From Bythopirellula sp041737835 (lineage in GTDB: Bacteria > Planctomycetota > Planctomycetia > Pirellulales > Lacipirellulaceae), in assembly GCA_041737835.1 (NCBI GenBank), contig JBGSQY010000040.1: a stretch of DNA of 64,000 nucleotides; one strand, given 5' to 3'. Each line of letters begins with the position of its first letter. The stretch's first letter is position 1. Below, piece after piece: positions 59,029 to 64,000 of the stretch. The notes below the pieces were generated by a model. That model had not been told where the DNA came from, ran no database searches, and worked only from the letters and a program-made list of their open reading frames with translations. Both the position numbers and the translations under genes were made by a program.

Positions 59029-60821
59029 ATCTCACCCCCGAAGAAAAAGCCGTCGGTAAGCAAAACTTTCAAGAAGCGACCGGCTACAACCTGAACGCCA
59101 ATCGTCGCGACTTCCTCAAGGGGGCCTTGGTCGGTGGCGCCGTGACCGGTGCGTCGCTGGGGGCCATGTATTTTGGCTACGGCTCGATCAAGAACGACCG
59201 CTTGCGGGTGGGAATCATCGGCACGGGGGATGAAGGGGGCGTGCTGATCGGCGCGCTCAATCCGGAATTTATCGACGTCGTGGCTATCGCCGACATTCGG
59301 CCGTACAACATCCACCGTGCATTCTATGGTGACCTTTCGAGTCCCGGCACCGCTAAGGCCCGCCCGGGCTTATGCAGTGTTTATGGTTGGAAGGATCAAG
59401 CCGAGGGCGAGAAGAACGTCAAGATTTATTGCCAAGAGAAAGGCCAAACTTACGACGAACTGATCAACGATCCCAACGTCGAAGCCGTGATCATCGCCTT
59501 GCCGTTGTGGTTGCACGACGTGGCGGCGATCAAGGCGATGCGGGCCGGCAAGCACGTGTTGACCGAGAAGCTGATGGCTCATAGCGTGCGCCAATGCAAA
59601 GAGATGGGCCGCGTCGCGAAGGAAACCGGCAAGATACTCGCCACCGGTCATCAGCGGCATTACAGCATTCTGTACGCCAACGCGGTCGATCAGATTTCCA
59701 GCGGTCTGTTGGGCGATGTCCATCACATTCGCGCCCAATGGCATCGCGACAACCTGCCGGGCAACGACAGTTGGCAACCAGCGTTGCCGACGAATGTTTT
59801 GACGCCCAGCGAATTTGCCGAAATGGAGCGCGCGGCCAAGGCATCGGGTGGCGATGCGGCACTCGCCACTTTGCGGAACGAATACAAATTGCTGCGTGAG
59901 CTTCATGCTTGGACCAAGCAGCGCGACCAAAGCACGGGTACCGCCGCGGAGGAATGGGCCCTAAAAGTCGCGCAGAAGCGTCAGCAACTCGAAGACGCAC
60001 AAGTGGATGCCGCCGCTTATGGTTACGAAAGCCGGATGCTCACCGAGCTCAACCGCGAGCGGACTCCGCTCGAGGAATTGATCCGCTGGCGTTTGTGGGA
60101 CCGCACGGGCGGCGGCTTGATGGCGGAATTGGGCAGCCATCAACTCGATGCCGCGAGCATTTTCATCAGCGCCCAGAATCCGGCCCATGAAAAGGTGTTG
60201 CCGCTCAGCGTCACAGGCAACGGCAGCCGCTCGTTATTCCCCGCCGACCGCGACGTCGACGACCACGTTTACACGATCTTTGAATACCCAGCCAAGGGTT
60301 ATTACAAGGAAGGTTTCAAAGGCGAAGTGGCCGACCCCAGCAAGAAAACGATCGTCACTTACTCGTCGATCAACGGCAACGGTTATGGTGGTTACGGCGA
60401 AGTTGTGCTTGGCACGAAGGGAACGCTGATCTTAGATCGTGAAACCGAAGCGATGCTGTTCAAGAAATCTGACACAGCCACGAAGATTTCCATCACGAAT
60501 GCCAAGGGTGGCGCAGCGATGGATACCTACGAAACAGGTGGTGGACAAGCCGCGGTCGCCGAAGCGGCGCTGCCCAAGGATGTCAGCCGTGGCTACAAGG
60601 AAGAGATCGAACACTGGGCCTGGTGCATTCGCAACCCCGACCCCGCCAATCAGCCCAAATGCCCGCCCAAGGTGGCACTCGCCGACGCGGTGATCGCACT
60701 CACCTCGAACATCGCGATGAAGCAAAACCAACGTATCGACTTCAAGCCGGAATGGTTTGATATCGACAGCGACGAAACACCCGAAGGCCAAAAGCCCCGA
60801 AAGTTGAGTGAGTTGGTGTAG
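59025..60821 (+). CDS. Tat-exported Gfo/Idh/MocA family oxidoreductase
   Basis: A 598-residue protein. The Tat signal RRDFLKGALVGGAVTG (about residues 27-42) exports it folded with bound NAD(P). The Rossmann part starts VGIIGTGDEGGVLIGALN, followed by TEKLMAHSVRQCKEM, the EK(P) motif, and GELGSHQLDAA-like segments (MAELGSHQLDAASIF). At least 150 residues longer than ordinary members, with insertions near 255-330. Such proteins often modify sugars outside the cytoplasm. It is coupled to the DoxX gene, so the pair may form a membrane-linked oxidoreductase system; this is inference. Confidence 0.92.
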   Translation: MNLTPEEKAVGKQNFQEATGYNLNANRRDFLKGALVGGAVTGASLGAMYFGYGSIKNDRLRVGIIGTGDEGGVLIGALNPEFIDVVAIADIRPYNIHRAFYGDLSSPGTAKARPGLCSVYGWKDQAEGEKNVKIYCQEKGQTYDELINDPNVEAVIIALPLWLHDVAAIKAMRAGKHVLTEKLMAHSVRQCKEMGRVAKETGKILATGHQRHYSILYANAVDQISSGLLGDVHHIRAQWHRDNLPGNDSWQPALPTNVLTPSEFAEMERAAKASGGDAALATLRNEYKLLRELHAWTKQRDQSTGTAAEEWALKVAQKRQQLEDAQVDAAAYGYESRMLTELNRERTPLEELIRWRLWDRTGGGLMAELGSHQLDAASIFISAQNPAHEKVLPLSVTGNGSRSLFPADRDVDDHVYTIFEYPAKGYYKEGFKGEVADPSKKTIVTYSSINGNGYGGYGEVVLGTKGTLILDRETEAMLFKKSDTATKISITNAKGGAAMDTYETGGGQAAVAEAALPKDVSRGYKEEIEHWAWCIRNPDPANQPKCPPKVALADAVIALTSNIAMKQNQRIDFKPEWFDIDSDETPEGQKPRKLSELV

Positions 60822-60825
60822 AGGT

Positions 60826-61146
60826 TTATGACTTGGAATCGCTAATTACTGATTCCAGATCTCGCGAGCCATGTAGAACGCGAAAGATCTCGATCTCTTC
60901 ACTCACGATTCTACAGAAGACGAGGTAGTCTCGAAATTGTGTCACGGGCCTGACGCGTAGGTCGGTGTATCTACAACCGTCAACCAACTGAATCGGACTC
61001 AGTTCTGGCCAATTTTGTACAAAAGCGAGCGTTTCGTCTAAGCTTTTCAAAAAGCGGATTGCGGTATCGTTGCTGAATTCCTGCAAATGGGCAGCACACG
61101 ATACGATGTCGATATGGGCCGCGCTAAGAATACGCAAAGGCCTCAT
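60826..61146 (-). CDS. ParE/RelE-family toxin
   Basis: A 106-residue protein from ATG 61146. It has the fold pattern ILSAAHIDIVSCAAHLQEF, then GCRYTDLRVRPVTQFRDYLV and EIEIFRVLHGSRDLESV, as in ParE-type toxins of the RelE superfamily. The ATG overlaps the antitoxin stop by one base (TGATG). ParE-type proteins poison gyrase; RelE-type cut mRNA; I cannot tell which here. The frame to 61215 lies within the antitoxin gene and is not used. Confidence 0.87.
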   Translation of the reverse strand: MRPLRILSAAHIDIVSCAAHLQEFSNDTAIRFLKSLDETLAFVQNWPELSPIQLVDGCRYTDLRVRPVTQFRDYLVFCRIVSEEIEIFRVLHGSRDLESVISDSKS

Positions 61147-61424
61147 CAGAAGCCCTTTTGAGCTGCGCGATCGTAGACTTGTTGCTTGAGTTCCTCCAGG
61201 TATTCGGCGCTCCAAATGCGACCCGGACCACTATTAATGCCTTCTTCAAGCAAGGCTGGGAGTCGTGGGTTGGTCTTTAAGCTGGCAAGGAGTTCCTGTG
61301 TCTCTCGATCGGCCGTGACAAGAGCAGAAACGTAATCTTCCAGTGAGGAATATCGTCCTGAGGTTACCTGGGCGCCGGCAAACTCAGTGATTGAATCCGG
61401 CAGATTCATTTCGATTTGCGACAT
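61146..61424 (-). CDS. ParD-like antitoxin
   Basis: A 92-residue protein from ATG 61424 with a GGGAGCA ribosome site. The N-terminal ribbon-helix-helix (MNLPDSITEFAGAQVTSGRY and SSLEDYVSALV) is the ParD/CopG-type DNA-binding region; the C-terminal AEYLEELKQQVYDRAAQKG would bind the toxin. It precedes and is coupled to the toxin gene, the usual order. The pair looks intact, unlike the wrecked one at 56.2-56.6 kb. Confidence 0.88.
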   Translation of the reverse strand: MSQIEMNLPDSITEFAGAQVTSGRYSSLEDYVSALVTADRETQELLASLKTNPRLPALLEEGINSGPGRIWSAEYLEELKQQVYDRAAQKGF

Positions 61425-61495
61425 CAGATGCTCCCGTACTCCCAAGTTAACGACTGCCTAAATTCTATCACTCAACGCACTAAATTCCAATTGAG

Positions 61496-62056
61496 TTATA
61501 CCGCCACCCCTAGCAGTCTCAAGAACGGCCCGAAGAACGCCTTGGCTCCGGCGTCGACGCCGTGGACGCTGTCCCACACGTGCGAGCCGAATCCGATTTG
61601 AGCGAGCACATAGCCGCCGAGCGCGATCTGGCCGATGGCGATGTGGCCCGTCACGAATTGGCCTAGGCCGAAGTATGCGCCGATTCCCAATTGGCCGATG
61701 GCAACAATCCCCGTGGCGGCTTGGCCTAAGCCGAGTCCTAAGCCAATCGCGAGTTGCCCGATCGCGATGATTCCCACCGAGGCATGACCGATGGCGATCA
61801 CTCCGCGCGCGAGCCGGCCGACCGCGATGAAGCCGTGGGCGACGATCCGCCTGCCCGTCTCAGGGCACTTGCCGTAGGTGTAGTGCAGAATCGGCAGCGG
61901 GCCGATGTAGCCGTGTGATTTGAACTCTTCGAACCGCGAGCCGCTGGGATAAACATATCTCCGCCAGATGCCCAGGGCGGTTTCTTCCCACTGGTACTCA
62001 ATTTCCTTGAACAGCAGGTTGTCGTTGGCCCCGAGGGAACCGGCATTGGCGGTCAT
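61496..62056 (-). CDS. Glycine/isoleucine repeat protein, unknown
   Basis: A 186-residue protein. Residues 75-160 are built of near-regular short repeats around GxIAIGQ and GLGLGQ (for example GIIAIGQLAIG, GIVAIGQLGIG, GHIAIGQIALG), suggesting a beta-solenoid or membrane-embedded stack. The N-terminus has an aromatic segment (EIEYQWEETALGIWRRYVY) and there is no signal peptide. I do not know a named family for it. The repeats also make the DNA locally repetitive. It is transcribed alone. Confidence 0.72.
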   Translation of the reverse strand: MTANAGSLGANDNLLFKEIEYQWEETALGIWRRYVYPSGSRFEEFKSHGYIGPLPILHYTYGKCPETGRRIVAHGFIAVGRLARGVIAIGHASVGIIAIGQLAIGLGLGLGQAATGIVAIGQLGIGAYFGLGQFVTGHIAIGQIALGGYVLAQIGFGSHVWDSVHGVDAGAKAFFGPFLRLLGVAV

Positions 62057-62133
62057 GCGTCGAATCTCCGCGATTATGATTTCGTGTTGTTCGCTATTCG
62101 CCGGGGAGGATGGTATCTTGGCGGAAAAATTCC

Positions 62134-62249
62134 GTCATTCTGAGGGAGCCTAGGCGACAGAAGAATCTAGCTTCCTGACCTACACGTCTTCAATACGTGA
62201 GGGTACGAGAGGCCAGATCCTTCGGTCGGCAAGCCTCTCTCAGGATGAC
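62134..62249. repeat. GTCATTCTGAG...GGATGAC inverted repeat, copy 2
   Basis: Left end GTCATTCTGAGGGAGCC with CAGAAGAATCT; right end AGATCCTTCGG with CTCTCAGGATGAC. It pairs end to end and matches the 32111-32231 repeat in both ends. It fills the gap between the glycine-repeat gene and the protease-like gene. Confidence 0.65.
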
Positions 62250-62258
62250 TCCCCTGGT

Positions 62259-64000
62259 TCAAAACCGCCTCAACCCCGCGATCCAACGAACCAGCGCTGC
62301 TCGGGTTTTGGCATCGAGAAGCTGACCTTCGTCAGTCGCCGCGGGGCGTTCGAGGATGCTTACAACGAACCCTTTCTCGCGAAGCTGCGTGATGTCTTGC
62401 TTCACGAGCGGGGCAAAGCTTGAGTTCGCCGACATGATGGTCAGTAGCGAGAGTTGATTCGACGGCGAATTGTCGGGGATCGTGAGCGTGCGGGGGAGGG
62501 GGGCATTGTCGGCAATCACGCCGCTCAGTTCATCGGCCCGCCGCAGCCCCAGGGCATAGGCTACTTGGCCCGCCTTGCCGCTGCCGGCGATCACGGTCCG
62601 CTGCGGATCGGCGTTGAATTTTCCCTTCGCCATGCGGACCAAGTTGTCGAGATATTCCAAGTCTTCAAACTGCCAACCATCTTCGCCACTCGGCCGCGGC
62701 ATCAAGAGCACCAATCCTTGCGCATCGCAAACCGCTTGCCATGACTTGGCGAGCGCCGCCTCTTCCTCTTCACCTTTCTCGGGAAGCCAAACCAACAGCC
62801 CGGGCTGATCCGGATTCTTATCCGGCATGAGAAACTTGGCCTCTTGCGGAAATTGCGGCAGCTTCAAGGTTTCCAGTTCACGCGGCTCGGCAGGTTTGAG
62901 CGAGCCCTGTTGATCGAGATCGACGCTCGTCAGGATGTTGTCTGGCAGAGTCGTGAGCTCGGTCGAGAGCTCTCGCTCTTTGTCATCGCGCATGATCGTA
63001 AGCTTGATTTCTTCCTCGGGTTGCAAAGCTCGCAGTGCCGCCAAAGCCGCGGGAAGATGTGCTATTTCCGTGTCGTTGATTTTCGTCAGCCGATCGGCAA
63101 TTTCAACACCTGCGCGGGCCGCGGGGGAACCGGGCCACACGTGGGCCACGACAACTCCCTTGTCTTTCGCTTTTTTCGGCTCGGCTTTCGGCAAGAGGCC
63201 CAAGAAGGCATGGCGATAGGGTGGCAACTCGCCGGCGAGCGTGATTTCGGTGTCGAGTTCTTCCGCTTTGTCCCCTTCGCCGCGTCGCAAGGAAATTGTT
63301 AGCGTGTCCCCCGCGTAGAGAGGCTTGGTCAAAAACTGAAGTTGCGACTGTGTGGCCACGCTTTTACCATCGACCGCGATGATTGTGTCGCCCGTCTGCC
63401 AAGCCGCCTCAGCCGCCGGGGAACCGGGCCATACTGTATGAATCACCGGCGGTTCGACAAAGGGGCTGCCCGCTTTCAGGGCTACGCCCAACTTGCCGGG
63501 AAGCAAATCTTCGCCTTTCTTCCACCGATCAAGCGTTGTGAGGACATGCTCCAGCGGTACCGCAAAGCCAATGCCGGAGTCGTAAAACTCGGCGCCGGCG
63601 ACTTCGCTTTCCGCCCCAGCGCCCGCCGGTTGCGGTGACATGGGAACGAGTACCCCAAACACGCGGCCGCGAATATCGACCAAAGGTCCGCCATAGTTAG
63701 CCGCGGAGACATTGGCATCGGCTTGCACCACGCGACCATGCATGCGATTGAGCGCGCTGATAATCCCCAGCGAAGTATCGACTTTGTCGGTCTGAAACGT
63801 GCGTCCCAACGCCAAGGCCCATTGCCCCACGGCGATCTCCCGCTCAGGAACAAACGTCGGCACGGGGAGTTTGTCCTCGGCTTCAACTTTCAGCAGCACC
63901 AACATGCGATTGAGATCGCGAGCCACCAACTCTGCGGAGAGTTGGTTGCCATTGGGAAGCGTCACGAGAATCGAACTCGGCCGCTGTGCGAAGTTGAACG
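62259..64000 (-). CDS. HtrA-like protein with inactive protease site, PDZ domains and hydrolase-like domain (5' end outside window)
   Basis: The frame is open to the window end, so the N-terminus is missing; at least 579 residues are seen. Numbering from a GTG at 63965, residues 1-145 match the trypsin-like part, but the serine site reads SAANYGGPLVDIRG (Tyr instead of Ser at about 91) and the Asp strand reads NRMLVLLKV, so it is probably not a protease. Two PDZ domains follow (about 157-245 and 250-345; WPGSPAAEAAWQTGD, WPGSPAARAGVEIAD). The last 200 residues resemble an alpha/beta hydrolase (RTVIAGSGKAGQVAYAL). Probably periplasmic, a binding or scaffold protein. Confidence 0.82.
   Translation of the reverse strand, partial: FNFAQRPSSILVTLPNGNQLSAELVARDLNRMLVLLKVEAEDKLPVPTFVPEREIAVGQWALALGRTFQTDKVDTSLGIISALNRMHGRVVQADANVSAANYGGPLVDIRGRVFGVLVPMSPQPAGAGAESEVAGAEFYDSGIGFAVPLEHVLTTLDRWKKGEDLLPGKLGVALKAGSPFVEPPVIHTVWPGSPAAEAAWQTGDTIIAVDGKSVATQSQLQFLTKPLYAGDTLTISLRRGEGDKAEELDTEITLAGELPPYRHAFLGLLPKAEPKKAKDKGVVVAHVWPGSPAARAGVEIADRLTKINDTEIAHLPAALAALRALQPEEEIKLTIMRDDKERELSTELTTLPDNILTSVDLDQQGSLKPAEPRELETLKLPQFPQEAKFLMPDKNPDQPGLLVWLPEKGEEEEAALAKSWQAVCDAQGLVLLMPRPSGEDGWQFEDLEYLDNLVRMAKGKFNADPQRTVIAGSGKAGQVAYALGLRRADELSGVIADNAPLPRTLTIPDNSPSNQLSLLTIMSANSSFAPLVKQDITQLREKGFVVSILERPAATDEGQLLDAKTRAALVRWIAGLRRF

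Noticed and set aside
1..64000. tRNA, rRNA, riboswitch or CRISPR array
   Set aside because: No cloverleaf, ribosomal signature or regular spacer-repeat array was recognised by eye; a covariance search (for example tRNAscan or Infernal) would be needed to exclude small RNAs.

Overview
The window looks like chromosomal DNA of a planctomycete (Planctomycetota, probably Pirellulales-like). The case rests on family content rather than one marker: a DUF1559 prepilin-type protein, large membrane serine/threonine kinases, an ECF-type sigma factor, a Tat-exported Gfo/Idh/MocA oxidoreductase following a DoxX protein, a dockerin-bearing S8 protease with an LEDR-type N-terminus, PEP-CTERM proteins, and methanofuran-type C1 cofactor genes. 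Coding is dense, both strands are used in short operons, and no rRNA, tRNA or CRISPR array was recognised.

Layout. 1-12.5 kb is housekeeping: a DUF309 protein, lipoyl synthase, cysteine synthase, a fused 5-oxoprolinase, a CbiX-like chelatase, RarA and an APC permease. 12.6-18.3 kb has a frameshifted DoxX gene, soluble transhydrogenase, a gamma-glutamylcyclotransferase-like protein, a two-subunit M16 peptidase and a GNAT protein. 18.6-26.0 kb is a metal-homeostasis block: MntR, a manganese-type ABC importer with two permeases that each carry a DtxR-like C-terminal domain, a beta-barrel protein and a pseudopilin operon. Four copies of a 16-bp palindrome (TGTAGC-N4-GCTACA type) sit in its promoters. 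26.0-31.2 kb holds a methyltransferase, a fatty acid desaturase, Ndk and a repeat-rich accessory patch with a nonsense-broken AAA ATPase and an orphan antitoxin.

31.2-34.9 kb carries endonuclease IV and a three-gene cluster matching MfnE, MfnF and MfnD of methanofuran synthesis. 35.0-40.9 kb is a SUF iron-sulfur operon (sufR, nuoB, sufC, sufB, sufD, Rieske protein, DUF59 protein). 41.0-44.6 kb has an SLC6-type transporter with a 54-residue membrane partner, a DUF2721 protein and DusB. 44.6-52.2 kb has two kinases, a sigma factor and a PspA protein. 52.5-56.7 kb is a secreted-protein operon (two tandem PEP-CTERM paralogs and an S8 protease) beside a wrecked VapBC-type toxin-antitoxin pair. 56.7-64 kb has a hydroxyacid dehydrogenase, the DoxX/Gfo-Idh pair, a ParDE-type pair, a glycine-rich repeat protein and a protease-like protein running off the window.

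The strongest candidate for a coherent little-described system is the putative MntR regulon at 18.6-26.0 kb. It links manganese uptake, an outer-membrane-type barrel and a pseudopilin pair by shared operators, and it may place a second layer of metal sensing inside the permeases themselves.
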